Assembly (NCBI RefSeq): GCF_027579695.1
Contig: NC_083572.1
Coordinates: forward strand, 17,956,421 to 18,020,420
Reading direction: 5' to 3'
Source: Neoarius graeffei
Taxonomy: Eukaryota > Chordata > Actinopteri > Siluriformes > Ariidae
DNA: 64,000 nt
In this document: piece by piece, positions 42,985 to 53,975 of the stretch
How the letters are laid out: every line of letters starts with the position of its first letter
How positions within the stretch are numbered: position 1 is the stretch's first letter
Position numbers and translations under genes: made by a program
The notes under the pieces: model-generated
What the model was told of the DNA's origin: nothing
Seen by the model: the letters and a program-made list of their open reading frames with translations, nothing else
The model's database searches: none

Positions 42985-43269
42985 TATGCCTTTGGCATCG
43001 ACACAACATGGGGAGCAACAGTCACTGCTTATAAGCCATTGCTTGATTTGCGTAGAGCTCGGTGCCAGGGGTTGCTCTCGACGGTGGGAGAGACCCTTGG
43101 ATCTCACTGGACAGCTACCGCCCGCCTCCAGCTGGGCAGCCCCCAGCCAGTAAGGTGTTGTCTTGCCACAGTCTGCTTTCTTCATTGGGTGCATGGAGAT
43201 TAGGAATTATCTGAACAGTAGACTGCAATTATCGCACCAAGCAAGAAGAGAAAAATTAGACAAAAGAGA

Positions 43270-43905
43270 CCAGCTCTAAAACTGGGAAGTTGGAATGTCT
43301 GGACAATGTTGACCGGCCTCTCCAAAAATCTGCAAGACATCAGTGACATCAGAAAGACTGCTGTCATAAATGATAAGCTCAAGAGACTAAATGTTGACAT
43401 AGCTGCCCTTCAAGAAATATGGCTACCTGAATCAGGCACACTGAAGGAAAAAAGCTACATTTTTTTCTGGCAGGAGAAGAGCTCAGATGAACCAAGAAAA
43501 CATGGAGTAGGCTTCGCAGTCAGGAATGGCCTAGTGTGTATGGTAAAACCTGGTAGCAACAGCACAGCATAACTTTACTCTCTGCCTCAACACCACTGAT
43601 GGCCCTTTGTCAGCATGTATGCCCCGACACTGTCTTCCATCCCAGATGCAAAAGATGAGTTCTGTGAGAATCTCGCATCCATCATCAGGAGCATCCCTAG
43701 CCATGAGCAACTTGTTCTCCTGGGCGACTTTAATGCCAGAGTGGGTGCAGACCATGACTCGTGGCCTTCCTGCCTCGGCCAGTTTGGACTAGGCAGGATG
43801 AATGAGAATGGACAATGACTGTTAGAGAAGTGCACCTACCACGACCTGTGCATTGCCAACTCCTATTTCAAAACAAAGCCTCAACACAAGGTATCCTGGA
43901 GACAC
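43270..43905 (+). pseudogene. LINE APE-type endonuclease (CFDP2-like), truncated
   Basis: The first frame has L-G-S-W-N-V-W-T, D-I-A-A-L-Q-E-I-W-L-P and a stop near 43570. A second frame resumes with [17 protein letters not shown] and a stop near 43818. Y-H-D-L-C-I-A-N-S follows, then the sequence is cut at 43905. These are AP-endonuclease motifs of RTE-like LINEs, often misannotated as craniofacial development protein 2-like. No reverse transcriptase remains. Confidence 0.8.
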
Positions 43906-46165
43906 CCGTGATGAAGTCGACTGCCACGTGGGACCAGGGACACCGGGGAATGGTCAGAGGATGCAGGAGACCCTGGGGATGCTGACATGGGTTCTTGCTT
44001 CTGGTGCACACTTCGCAGGAAAGGACGAATGACCTCACTTCCTTCTCCATGCTAGGCCACCAGAAGCGTCTTCTCAAAAAGTCCAGGGTCCTTCGAGCTC
44101 CCGGGTGGGCGGTGAGAGGGGACGAGTGACCCCACTGGAGAACCTTGGCCTGGGCTTGATGTGGGATGTACAAGAGGCCCGGTGGCCCCGTCCCAGGACC
44201 GGGGTCCTGGCGTTGGGCTCGTCGGACGGCCTCCTCAATACCCCAGCAGACAGGGGCCACAATCCGGGACACTGGGATAATAGGCCCAACTTCGCTGTCC
44301 CTGCTGGTGGGAGCGAACAGCCTGGAAAGTGCGTCAGGTTTGGTATTTTTGGAGCCGGGACGGTATGATAGGGTAAAGTCGAACCGACTGAAAAATAAGG
44401 CCCACCTAGCCTGTCGTGGATTGAGTCTCTTTGCCTGCTGGAGGTACTCCAGGTTCTTGTGGTCCATCCAGACAATAAATGGATGTTGCACTCCCTCCAG
44501 CCAGTGCCTCCACTCCTCAAGGGCCAGTTTAACTGCTAGCAGTTCTCGATCCCCCACGTCATACCGGGACTCCGCAGAACTCAGGCGGTGGGAGAAGTAT
44601 GCGCAGGGGTGCAACCTTCCTTCCGAGCGTTGAGAGAGGACTGCGCCGACGCCACTGTCCAAGGTGTCCACCTCGACGACGAAGGGTTGCGAAGGGTCCG
44701 GGAGGACCAGAATGGGTGCCGTGCAGAAGCGGTGCTTGAGATCTTTGAACGCCTTTTCCGCCTGAGGAGATCAGACATATGATCCACCAGTCCCTTTGGT
44801 GAAGTCCGATATAGGCGCTGCTACAGAACTAAAGTTCCTGATGAACTTGTGGTAGAAGTTAGCAAATCCTAAGAACCGCTGAACCTCTTTGACGGACTTG
44901 GGGGTGGGTCAGTCCCGGACGGCCAGGGTCTTGGCTGGATCCATCTGGAGTTGGCCTGTCCATACAATAAAACCCAGAAAGGAGACCGCGGGAACATGAA
45001 ATTCGCATTTCTGGGCCTTAGCGAACAGATTGTTCTGTAGCAGCCTCTGGAGAACCTGGCAGACATGGTGGCGGTGCTCCTGCACGGTCTTGGAAAAGAT
45101 TAAGATGTCATCGAGGTAGACAAAAACGTACAGGTTAATCATGTCCCTCAAGACGTCATTGATTAGGGCCTGAAAAACAGCTGGTGCGTTGGTGAGTCCG
45201 AAGGGCATCACCTGGTACTCGTAGTGCCCAGACGGGGTGTTAAAGGCAGTCTTCCACTCGTCTCCCTGTCGGATACGGATGAGGTGGTATGCGTTCCATA
45301 AGTCCAATTTGGTGAAGACAGTGGCACCTTGGAGCAGATCAAACGCTGTAGACATCATTGGAAGGGGATAGCGGTTGCGTACAGTGATCTTGTTCAGACC
45401 CCTGTAATCAATACATGGCCGGAGCCCCCCATCTTTCTTGCCAACAAAGAAGAAGCCGGCACCAGCGGGTGAGGTGGAGGGTCGAATGAACCCAGAGGCC
45501 AAGGCTTCCTTGATGTACTCTTCCATGGCCTTGCATTCTGGCTGAGAGAGGGAAAACAGTCTGCCACGAGGAGGGTTAGTCCTAGAGAGCAAGTCGATGG
45601 CACAGTCGTAGGAATGGTGCGGAGGGAGAACGGCGGCCCTGCTCTTACTGAAAACTTCCTTGAGATCCCAGTACTCTGTGGGAACTTGAGATAACTCAGT
45701 GAGATCAGGAGGCTCGGCAGGAGACACAGGAGAGCTAGAGAGCAGACAAGAGGCATAGCAAGCGGGACCCCACTCCACAACCTGGCTAGTGACCCAGTCT
45801 ATACGAGGGTTGTGGTGGGTAAGCCAAGGAAGACCTAGAATAACTGGGAACTCAGGTGAAGGAATCAGGTGCAGGGATATTTCTTCCTTGTGACCTTGAG
45901 ACTGGAGGAAGACTGGAGAAGTTACTTGGGTGACTCTTCTGTCACCTAAGGCTTGGCCATCCAGGGCAGACACAGACAGTGGGACTTCAAGAGGTGCAGT
46001 CAAAACATTGATACTTTGGCGGTCCTTTTCCCGAGAGCTCGGGACAAGATGCTCAGAAATGGCCAGGCTTGCCACAGTAGATGCAGCACTTGTCCCTCCT
46101 TCTGCGCTCCCTTTCAGGTGTGGAGAGATGAGTACGGCCAACTTGCATGGGCTCTGGACAGTCAC
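43906..46165 (-). pseudogene. Gypsy A pol, broken
   Basis: From 46165 on the - strand: a region after protease, then RT with [19 protein letters not shown] and the catalytic Y-L-D-D near 45115; RNase H with [10 protein letters not shown] and W-M-D-H-K-N; the H2C2 finger (C-E-V-C-T-R) and the start of the integrase core. Two stops near 44909 and 44775 are TGA where the related copy reads Trp. The integrase catalytic D and E are missing because of truncation. The protease DSG motif seen in copy C is not found here. Confidence 0.88.
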
Positions 46166-46966
46166 TGGAGGAGGTAGACAGGCTCCAGGTTGAGGCAGTG
46201 AGACCGGGGAAGCTCAGGACTCGGCGGCGCTCTCTAATCCTGTTGTCACGACGAGTAGAATGTGAGATCAGAGTTTCAAGGTCACTTGGGCATCTGATAG
46301 AGGCCAGGCCGTCTTTGATGGGGTCAGACAAACCATGGTGAAAGGCTGAAACCAGGGCAGTCTCATTCCATCCATTTACTGCTGCGAGCGTCCAGAACGA
46401 GATGGCATAGTCTGCGACGCTTCCTCCTTGCCGGATGGACATGAGCTTTCTGGCTGCGTCTGTACTGATGTCTGCTTGATCGAAGACCCGAAGCATCTCC
46501 TCTGTAAACAGCTGGAAATCAGAGCACTCGGATCCCTCTCTCTGCCAGATGGCCGTTGCCCAAGCCTTACCAGCTAACAAGGTAACAAAGGCAATCTTGC
46601 GGCAATCTGTAGTGTAGGCTGAAGCTCAAAGGTGAGTTGGCACTGGGTAAGGAACTCCTGGCACTCACCGTGCTTGCCATCATACCTCTATGGTGCAGGA
46701 AGGCTGGGTTCGTGAGGTGAAGGAGACAGCGTGGCGGGAGGCACTGGAGCGGGAGCCGGATCAGGAGATGTGGGCAGAGGTGTCAGCTGTGCCAGGGTTT
46801 TCCCAATTTGCTGAAGCAGTACCTCGTGGCAAGCAAGGACCTCACGTTGGCTTGTGAGCGTTCGTCCATGAGTGTCCATGGTCACTCCGAAGCGTGTCGG
46901 AGCTGCCATAATTCCCTGAAGGTTGGCCGGGTAGACAGTTGAAGCAGCCTCTGCTGAGTCGGTCAT
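46053..46966 (-). pseudogene. Gypsy A gag
   Basis: From ATG at 46966 (M-T-D-S-A-E-A-A-S) through a proline-rich linker, then in a shifted frame from 46580 the capsid region with S-I-R-Q-G-G-S-V-A-D-Y-A, ending with [11 protein letters not shown], the start of a CCHC zinc knuckle. At least one frameshift lies between 46690 and 46580. Role in relatives: particle assembly and RNA binding. Confidence 0.85.
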
Positions 46967-46979
46967 GACGGAGTCTTTC

Positions 46980-47570
46980 TGTTAGGGTTTTGCTGGGATT
47001 CGAACCCGGGTCACTGGTGTGATAATCCAGCAAACCCCCACTAGGCCGAGTGGAGAGGCAGAGGAGTGCAGAGGCAAGTGCAAAGTGCATGTGCAGAGGC
47101 ATGAGGAGTAGGTAGAGTATCAAAAAACAGTTTATTTACAATATATACAATCTGTTGGAAAAAACAAAAAGAAAATCCAAAAGCTCAGATGTACGAGAAA
47201 AATAAAAAATCCAAAAGTTCAAAGTCAAAACAAAAAGCCAAAGATAAGAAAAGAAAAGGCAAAAATCCAAATGCTCAGAAGATCAAAAATACAAAGTCCA
47301 AAGAAAGCAAAAACATCAAAAACACAAGGACACAGGCAAGATACATGGGAGAGAGGAAACTAGCACTAGGCAACATAGCATAAAGACTCCGTGACTAGGG
47401 AACAAACAGAGGGGTATTTATACGCAAACTAATAAAGGAACAGGGCGGGGCAGGAAACAAGCAATCAAGACAAACACAAAACACAGTGGCGGCCTCTAGA
47501 GGCCAAAACAAACATGACAAGTTAAACATAACAGCGGCCTCTAGAGGCCAAAACAGTCCCAGTCCTAACA
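46980..47570 (-). repeat. 5' LTR of Gypsy A, with tRNA-like module
   Basis: Read on the - strand the LTR starts TGTTAGGACTGGGACTG and ends AAAACCCTAACA (7-bp terminal inverted repeat). The last 80 bp contain GGCCTAGTGGGGGTTTGCTG and GGGTTCGAATCCC, matching pol III A and B boxes in tRNA-like order. Two copies of GGCCTCTAGAGGCC lie near the start. gag starts only 13 bp downstream and no TGG-type primer site is evident. The Lys/Ser-rich + frame at 47189-47383 is not a gene. Confidence 0.85.
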
Positions 47571-47621
47571 TAAAAAGCGTATACACAAAACAAACAAACA
47601 AACAAAAAAAATGGTGCAATG

Positions 47622-48650
47622 GAGCACTTGCATGTGACGTCACAGCCGATCCAGATTGTGACAGCCGCCATCTTGTAGGTCAAACGCCATATTCCGCCTT
47701 CTACTTCTACTTCTGGTCCTACTTCTGCTTTTACTTCTACCTTTTCTTCTGGAAAACCCTACTATATACAATTCTACTACAATGGCTGCGGCTACAAGCT
47801 CTCCCTACCTGTGCACGTTTTTTATGTTTTTTGTGTGTTGTTCGTCTGTACTGGACTTCAATATCCACTACAACCATATGGACTTACTGGACATTGGTTT
47901 CCAGCAGAAAATGACGGTTTGTAGCGATTTCCATCGCATGCACAACATTCCGGACGAGATAGCAAGACCAGCGGGGTCTCCGTGGATTGTTATCGGAAGC
48001 AAAGCGAAGGAGGCGGCGTCGGGAGAGGAAGCAAAACCGAGGCTGTAGAGCCGGCCTGTTGACTAAGCTCAGAAAACAGCCACTCAAACCTCCACTGCCA
48101 AGCCTCTACCTCTCCAACGCCAGATCCATGTAAACAAGACGGACGATTTGGAATTACAGCTGGAATTACCTTATTCTATTCTATAATCGTCTGGTCAGTG
48201 CTATACTCAATACTTAAGTGACTTACAAAAAAAAAAAACTTAAGTGACTTACCCATCCAATGAGGATTCTTGTTTACAAGATGCCACATCTGAGTCGCTG
48301 ACAAATCCTGAATTTCTGTAAAGATAACTGTCCAGAGATTTATAAGCACGCAGTGCTTAACCACTGAACAGTGAGGGAAAGTTAATAAGGTAATTATACA
48401 CGTCTGGGTATTCCGCTGGCAGTTCAAAATCCGGTCGTGAAAACTCCGTCCGGTAAGCCATAAGGGTCACTAATCTGTAGATCGTTTATTTTAGACATAT
48501 ATCTAGTTATCTGTTCATTAGAAAAATGAGCCGTGTAGTCCATCGGTTGAAATTGATCCATTCTGTACACGAGTGCAGCAGTATTCAGCGGTTTTTTTGA
48601 CCGACAAGATGGCGGTTGTGTACTTTCTGGTCACGTGACTGCAAGATCTC
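47622..48650 (+). mobile_element. TIR element with captured LINE 5' coding start
   Basis: GAGCACTTGCATGTGACGTC mirrors GTCACGTGACTGCAAGATCTC on the right, with CCGCCATCTTGTAGG / GACAAGATGGCGG just inside. TA-type flanks (TG/TA) fit. It shares design with 331-1195 and 30899-32132. It inserted into the 3' part of a Rex1-like LINE. Confidence 0.65.
47782..48175 (+). pseudogene. LINE ORF N-terminal fragment
   Basis: The frame from 47782 contains D-L-L-D-I-G-F-Q-Q-K-M and H-N-I-P-D-E-I-A-R-P-A-G-S-P-W. A shifted frame continues with K-R-R-R-R-R-E-R, R-G-C-R-A-G-L and P-S-L-Y-L-S-N-A-R-S-M. A third reads N-K-T-D-D-L-E-L-Q-L. This is the usual start of the endonuclease ORF of Rex1/CR1-like fish LINEs as I recall it. 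It ends without the endonuclease catalytic motifs. Confidence 0.6.
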
Positions 48651-48858
48651 TATTGGTGCATAGTGCAAAGTAATCCAAGTAAGTCAAGTATGGAATAGAT
48701 AAATATAAAGTATACAGTGTGCACAGAATTACGGTATGAGTGTGCAGATATTTTAAAAGTGATATTATTGATATATGAATCTGGATTTTAGCTGTTCATC
48801 ACAGAAACGATTTTCCCTTTTGGTGCAATATAGTGCATAGTGCAAAGATGAAATAGTA

Positions 48859-50463
48859 CAACCCTGATTCCAAAAAAGTTGGGACAAAGTACAAATTGTA
48901 AATAAAAATGGAATGCAATAATTTACAAATCTCAAAAACTGATATTGTATTCACAATAGAACATAGACAACATATCAAATGTCGAAAGTGAGACATTTTG
49001 AAATTTCATGCCAAATATTGCCTCATTTGAAATTTCATGACAGCAACACATCTCAAAAAAGTTGGGACAGGGGCAATAAGAGGCTGGAAAAGTTAAAGGT
49101 ACAAAAAAGGAACAGCTGGAGGACCAAATTGCAACTCATTAGGTCAATTGGCAATAGGTCATTAACATGACTGGGTATAAAAAGTGCATCTTGGAGTGGC
49201 AGCGGCTCTCAGAAGTAAAGATGGGAAGAGGATCACCAATCCCCCTAATTCTGCGCCGACAAATAGTGGAGCAATATCAGAAAGGAGTTCAACAGTGTAA
49301 AATTGCAAAGAGTTTGAACATATCATCATCTATAGTGCATAATATCATCAAAAGATTCAGAGAATCTGGAAGAATCTCTGTGCGTAAGGGTCAAGGCCGG
49401 AAAACCATACTGGGTGCCCGTGATGTTCGGGCCCTTAGACGGCACTGCATCACATACAGGCATGCTTCTGTATTGGAAATCACAAAATGGGCTCAGGAAT
49501 ATTTCCAGAGAACATTATCTGTGAACATAATTCACCGTGCCATCCGCCGTTGCCAGCTAAAACTCTATAGTTCAAAGAAGAAGCCGTATCTAAACATGAT
49601 CCAGAAGCGCAGACGTCTTCTCTGGGCCAAGGCTCATTTAAAATGGACTGTGGCAAAGTGGAAAACTGTTCTGTGGTCAGATGAATCAAAATTTGAAGTT
49701 CTTTATGGAAATCAGGGACGCTGTGTCATTCGGACTAAAGAGGAGAAGGACGACCCGAGTTGTTATCAGCGCTCAGTTCAGAAGCCTGCTTCTCTGATGG
49801 TATGGGGTTGCATTAGTGCGTGTGGCGTGGGCAGCTTACACATCTGGAAAGACACCATCAATGCTGAAAGGTATATCCAGGTTCTAGAGCAACATATGCT
49901 CCCATCCAGACGAAGTCTCTTTCAAGGAAGACCTTGCATTTTCCAACATGACAATGCCAAACCGCATACTGCATCAATTACAGCATCATGGCTGCGTAGA
50001 AGAAGGGTCCGGGTACTGAACTGGCCAGCCTGCAGTCCAGATCTTTCACCCATAGAAAACATTTGGTGCATCATAAAACGGAAGATACAACAAAAAAGAC
50101 CTAAGACAGTTGAGCAACTAGAATCCTACATTCGACAAGAATGGGTTAACATTCCGATCCCTAAACTTGAGCAACTTGTCTCCTCAGTCCCCAGACGTTT
50201 ACAGACTGTTGTAAAGAGAAAAGGGGATGTCTCACAGTGGTAAACATGGCCTTGTCCCAACTTTTTTGAGATGTGGTGTTGTCATGAAATTTAAAATCAC
50301 CTAATTTTTCTCTTTAAATGATACATTTTCTCACTTTAAACATTTGATATGTCATCTATGTTCAATTCTGAATAAAATATGAAATTTTGAAACTTCCACA
50401 TCATTGCATTCTGTTTTTATTTACAATTTGTATTTTGTCCCAACTTTTTTGGAATCGGGGTTG
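48859..50463 (+). mobile_element. Complete, apparently intact Tc1 element
   Basis: TIRs CAACCCTGATTCCAAAAAAG and CTTTTTTGGAATCGGGGTTG extend through GTACAAATTGTAAATAAAAA. TA duplicates are at 48857-48858 and 50464-50465. An inner copy of the motif CTCAAAAAAGTTGGGACAGG (left, near 49052) and CCCAACTTTTTTGAGATG (right, near 50257) gives an IR/DR-like double site at each end. Confidence 0.95.
49221..50243 (+). CDS. Tc1 transposase, open frame
   Basis: DD34E transposase that cuts and pastes its element at TA sites. The frame is open from 49167. I favour the ATG at 49221 (M-G-R-G-S-P-I), which gives 340 residues, the usual Tc1 length. The N-terminal paired-like HTH pair includes Q-Q-C-K-I-A-K-S-L and an arginine-rich G-R-K-T linker. 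Catalytic residues are D in W-S-D-E-S-K, D in F-Q-H-D-N-A-K-P-H and E in S-P-D-L-S-P-I-E-N, with 34 residues between the last two. There is no stop or frameshift, and both TIRs and TA flanks are present. It could be functional, but single substitutions cannot be judged by eye. Confidence 0.92.
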   Translation: MGRGSPIPLILRRQIVEQYQKGVQQCKIAKSLNISSSIVHNIIKRFRESGRISVRKGQGRKTILGARDVRALRRHCITYRHASVLEITKWAQEYFQRTLSVNIIHRAIRRCQLKLYSSKKKPYLNMIQKRRRLLWAKAHLKWTVAKWKTVLWSDESKFEVLYGNQGRCVIRTKEEKDDPSCYQRSVQKPASLMVWGCISACGVGSLHIWKDTINAERYIQVLEQHMLPSRRSLFQGRPCIFQHDNAKPHTASITASWLRRRRVRVLNWPACSPDLSPIENIWCIIKRKIQQKRPKTVEQLESYIRQEWVNIPIPKLEQLVSSVPRRLQTVVKRKGDVSQW

Positions 50464-50576
50464 TAAATATAAATAAGTATAAATATAAATATGAGTAACA
50501 ATGAGCACAGAATGACAGTATGAGTGTGCAGATATATTGCAAGTGATATTACTGATTTCCGGTATGAATCTGGATT

Positions 50577-51080
50577 TTAGCTGTTCATCACAGAGACAGC
50601 CTGAGGGAAAAAACTATTCTTGTGTCTGGTTGTTTTTGCATACAGTAGTCTATATCGCCTCCCTGAGGGGAGAAGATTAAACAGATTGTGACCAGGGTGT
50701 GATGAGTCCGCAGAGATGTTACCTGCCCATTTCCTGACTCTGGACAGGTATAGGTCTTGGATGGAGGGCAGGTTGACACCAATCATTTTCTCTGCAGACC
50801 TTATTGTCCATTGCAGTCTGTTCTTCTCCTGTTTGGTGACTGATCCAAACCAAACAGTGATGGAAGAGCAAAGAACAGACTGAATGATGGCAGAGTAGAA
50901 TTGTGTCAGCAGCTCCTTAGGCAGGTTGAGCTTCCTGAGCTAGCGCAGAAAGTGCAACCTCTGCTGAGCCTTTTTGATGATAGTGACTGTGTTGGTCTCC
51001 CACTTCAAGTCCCGAGAGATTGTGGAACCCAGAAACCTGAAGCTTTCAACAGCAGTCACAGTGTTGTTGGTGATGGGCAG

Positions 51081-51111
<31 letters not shown>

Positions 51112-52246
51112 CTCCTCCTAAAATCCACTGTCATCTCCACAGTTTTGAGCATGTTCAGTTCCAGATTGTTCTGACTGCACCCCCAGACCAGCCATTCAAC
51201 CTCCTGTCTGTATGCAGACTCATCACCATCTTGGATGAGGCCAATGACCATTGTATTGTCCGCAAATTTCAGGAGTTTAACAGATGGATTTCTTGAGGTG
51301 CAGTCATTGGTATAAAGGGAGAAGAGCAGTGGGGAAAGCACACACCTTTGGGGGGCGCCAGTGCTGATAGACCGAGTGCTGGATAAGATGCTCCCCATCC
51401 TCACCTGCTGCTTCCTGTCAGTCAGGAAGTTTGTAATCCACTGACAGGTGGAGGAGAGCACAGTGAGCTGGGTGAGCTTGGTGTGGAGGATGTCTGGAAC
51501 AATCATGTTGAATGCCGAACTGAAGTCCATGAACAGGATCCTGGCATACGTCCCTGCAGTGTCAAGGTGTTGCAGGATGTAGTGTAGACCCATATTTATT
51601 GCATCATCCACTGACCTGTTTGCCCAGTAGGCAAACTGCAGGGGGTCCAGCAGGGGTTCTGTGATGTCCTTCAGGTATGACAACACCAGTCTCTCAAAGG
51701 ACTTCATGACTACAGATGTGAGGGCAACAGGCTTGTAGTCATTCAGTCCTGTGATATTGGTTTTCTTAGGAACTGGAATTATTGTGGAGCATTTGAAGCA
51801 TGAGGGGACTTCACACAGCTCCAGGGATCTATTAAAGATCTGGGTGAAGATGGGAGCCAGCTGGTCAGCACAGACCTTTAGACAAGAGGGTGACACACCA
51901 TCTGGGCCAGGTGCCTTCCTGATCTTCTGTTTGTGGAAAAGCTGACAGACATCCTCTTCACAGATCTTGAGTCCTGGTGGGGGGGGTCAGAGGCGGGGGG
52001 TGGCAGAATGGCAGGGGGTGTAAATGGGTCATTAATGACTGAAGGCGGGAGAGGTGTGAATGTGTCGAATCTGCAGTAAAACACATTCAGCTCGTCAGCC
52101 AGTTGATGGTTCACTGCAGTGTTGGTGGATGGTCTCCTATAGTTAGTAATGTTCTGCAGGCTTCTCCACACTGATGTTGGATCATTTGCTGAAAGGCTGT
52201 TTTTAATCTTATCAGCATAGCTCCTCTTAGCTGCTTTCACCTCCAT
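50577..52246 (-). pseudogene. Rex1-like LINE reverse transcriptase, inactive
   Basis: From 52246 on the - strand a pre-RT segment (S-Y-A-D-K-I-K-N, F-Y-C-R-F-D) shifts frame near 51890 into RT: P-V-P-K-K, L-N-D-Y-K-P-V-A-L-T-S, L-F-M-D-F-S-S-A-F-N, then G-A-P-Q-R-C where relatives have G-A-P-Q-G-C, and F-A-D-N near 51240 where the catalytic pair is F-A-D-D. A stop near 50940 precedes the C-terminal L-Y-L-S-R-V-R-K-W. The lost catalytic Asp alone would disable it. Confidence 0.85.
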
Positions 52247-52255
52247 TGTCAGTCA

Positions 52256-52980
52256 GTACGTTTACATGCGCATCCAAATCGAGCTGCTGTCGGTAATCGA
52301 GCAAAGGGTCCCAGCAGGGGTGCCAGAGAAATCCAATCCTACATGCATACTGTGAAATCGAGCTATTGTGTGAGGTGCATTGTGCACCCGGGCCACAGGT
52401 GGCGCTACACGCCCCATCGTGTTGGTACACTTCTGGTTGTCGTCATGAAGAAGAGCTATTCAAGAGTATAAACAAAGGGACTACAGGCGGAAATTAGCAT
52501 GTACTGCTATAACCTGGTACAGACATCTGTCCTTACCACAAGGATAATGTTTAATTTGTACACTGTCCCTTTTAAAAATAAAATAAACTCTAAACTCTAA
52601 GAATAGTGTTTGTAGTTTGTATGTACGAACAGAAGTGTTCCTAATAAAGTGGGCGGCTAAGGTGAAGTGTCATGCCGACCGAGGCTGTTTTTTTTTTTTT
52701 TCCGACCGAGGCTGTTGTGTTTCCCGCTTGTGGTCTCGTCACTTGTCACTTCCGGAAGGGGCAGTGCTGAAGTAAGTAGCTGGACTACGTAGCTCGATAG
52801 GGTATACATGCACTAAGTAGCTCGGCAAAAATCGCATAATCTAGGTCGTGTAGCTCGATTCCGAGAAATCAAGTTCGGTTCAATTTCAGCCGAGCTAAGG
52901 TGTTTACATGCCATTTAGAACTTCGATTTCAGACGAGCAACGGCAGAAATTCGATTTTCTGTATGTGCATGTAAACACAC
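52256..52980. mobile_element. Non-autonomous TIR transposon, copy 2
   Basis: TACGTTTACATGCGCATCCA on the left and TGTGCATGTAAACACAC on the right are inverted. TCA/TGA trinucleotides flank it (52253-52255 and 52981-52983). It shares both subterminal regions with 2373-3318 but has a different middle. It splits the LINE coding sequence between R-N-T-L-S and M-E-V-K-A-A-K-R-S. Confidence 0.75.
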
Positions 52981-53170
52981 TGAGTGTGTTTCTGGTCTGA
53001 TTATACAGAACTCTGTCTCCACTTTTGTAGGCCTCTTCTTTGTTCTGGTGAAGTTGCCTGAGTTTTGCAGTGAACCAGGGTTTATTGTTGTTGTATATGG
53101 GGAAGGTTTTGGTAGGCACACACATATCCTCACAAAAACTGATGTAAGATGTCACAATACTTCTCCGGAG
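52981..53170 (-). pseudogene. LINE coding upstream of the TIR insertion
   Basis: The - strand encodes S-Y-I-S-F-C-E-D-M-C-V-P-T, N-N-N-K-P-W and E-E-A-Y-K-S-G-D-R, the stretch that precedes the RT in this LINE type. It directly continues the pseudogene at 50577-52246 once the insertion is disregarded. Confidence 0.75.
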
Positions 53171-53689
53171 TATGTGACCAGCGAAGGAGTGCAAAAAACA
53201 CAACAAATACACAAAAACATAGAAAGTACGAGAGAGCGAAGTACCGAGGCAACCGTCCGCGGCGTCACCTTGGAAGAAGAAGTGACAAAACCAACCAAAC
53301 AAAAAATACTAGCATTAATGAGTTCAGAGATCATGACAAGTTCAATTGCCACAGCCATCTGTGGCCTAAGACAGCAAAATTGGGCCTTCCACTCTCAGGG
53401 AGAAATGGGTGGCATACTCTCTCCAACAGTAGCCACACTAACCAATCATGGGTGTCTGTGAGCTCAAGGATGCAGAGGTGGGCGGATAGTGTTTTCCTCT
53501 GACTGTGTTGCATTGCATGAGCAGCAGTTCAAAAAGTTACGGTTGGCTGGTGTCACGTACCTTGTTCCTTGGAAGAAGGTGCCTTCACTAGTTGGTAACT
53601 ATTGTGTGATAGGGGAGAGCTGTCTTGGGCAGGATTTGGCTATGACTAAAGAAGTGTTGTCACAAATGGTCACAAATAACCATGAATAA
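53171..53689 (+). pseudogene. Unrecognised ORF with one stop
   Basis: One + frame runs through E-E-V-T-K-P-T-K-Q-K-I-L, S-S-I-A-T-A-I-C-G-L-R-Q-Q-N-W-A-F and T-L-T-N-H-G-C-L, a TGA at 53459-53461, then C-V-A-L-H-E-Q-Q-F-K-K-L-R and ends at TAA 53687-53689. About 170 residues. I do not recognise it. LTR-like sequence follows, so it may be part of a retroelement, but no gag/pol motif is seen. Confidence 0.3.
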
Positions 53690-53936
53690 TCAAAATCAAT
53701 AATAAAATTGATCGAGATATCTGTTTAGCATGCTTGAAACTGGTACATGTTGTTCTGATTGCTACTTGTTTTGGCTAGTTAAATTCGTGAGATTTATCTT
53801 CGCTTGCGCATCTGCTCACTGCTTATTTAAGGTTATCTTGACCAATAATGTCTCTCTTCTTTCATAAGGTTATCTTGACCAGTGATGCTTCATCACCCAT
53901 TTACATGATACATAGATAACTTAGCTTCGTCAATCA

Positions 53937-53975
<39 letters not shown>

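Larger units (their letters stand above)
41010..43905 (+). mobile_element. LINE 5' end split by Tc1
   Basis: GTAGGCAGTCCATCTAGGAG through CTCCATATCACACGGTTAAC (about 41080-41350) and the endonuclease coding at 43270-43905 belong to one LINE, with a Tc1 inserted at 41390-42984. The LINE is cut at 43905 where the Gypsy A fragment begins. Confidence 0.65.
43906..47570 (-). mobile_element. Ty3/Gypsy A, 3'-truncated
   Basis: The 5' LTR (46980-47570), gag and most of pol are on the - strand. The element stops inside the integrase at 43906, fused to a LINE endonuclease. It is the same family as the + strand copy at 59628-64000. Confidence 0.9.
48651..53170 (-). mobile_element. Rex1/CR1-like LINE, split by two insertions
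   Basis: Coding and 3' UTR are on the - strand. A Tc1 sits in the 3' UTR (48859-50463) and a TIR element in the coding region (52256-52980). The 3' UTR holds a direct repeat of about 100 bp (TATGAGTGTGCAGATAT ... TCTGGATTTTAGCTGTTCAT) at 48736-48807 and 50519-50592. The 5' end is missing beyond 53170. Confidence 0.75.

Noticed and set aside
43306..43818. Host gene for craniofacial development protein 2
   Set aside because: The motifs are those of a LINE AP endonuclease, the frame is broken twice and the sequence is fused to a Gypsy fragment.
47189..47383. Lys/Ser-rich + strand protein
   Set aside because: It is the antisense of the T-rich part of the Gypsy LTR. Low-complexity composition explains the open frame.
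49480..49689. - strand frame in the intact Tc1
   Set aside because: Shadow of the transposase reading frame.
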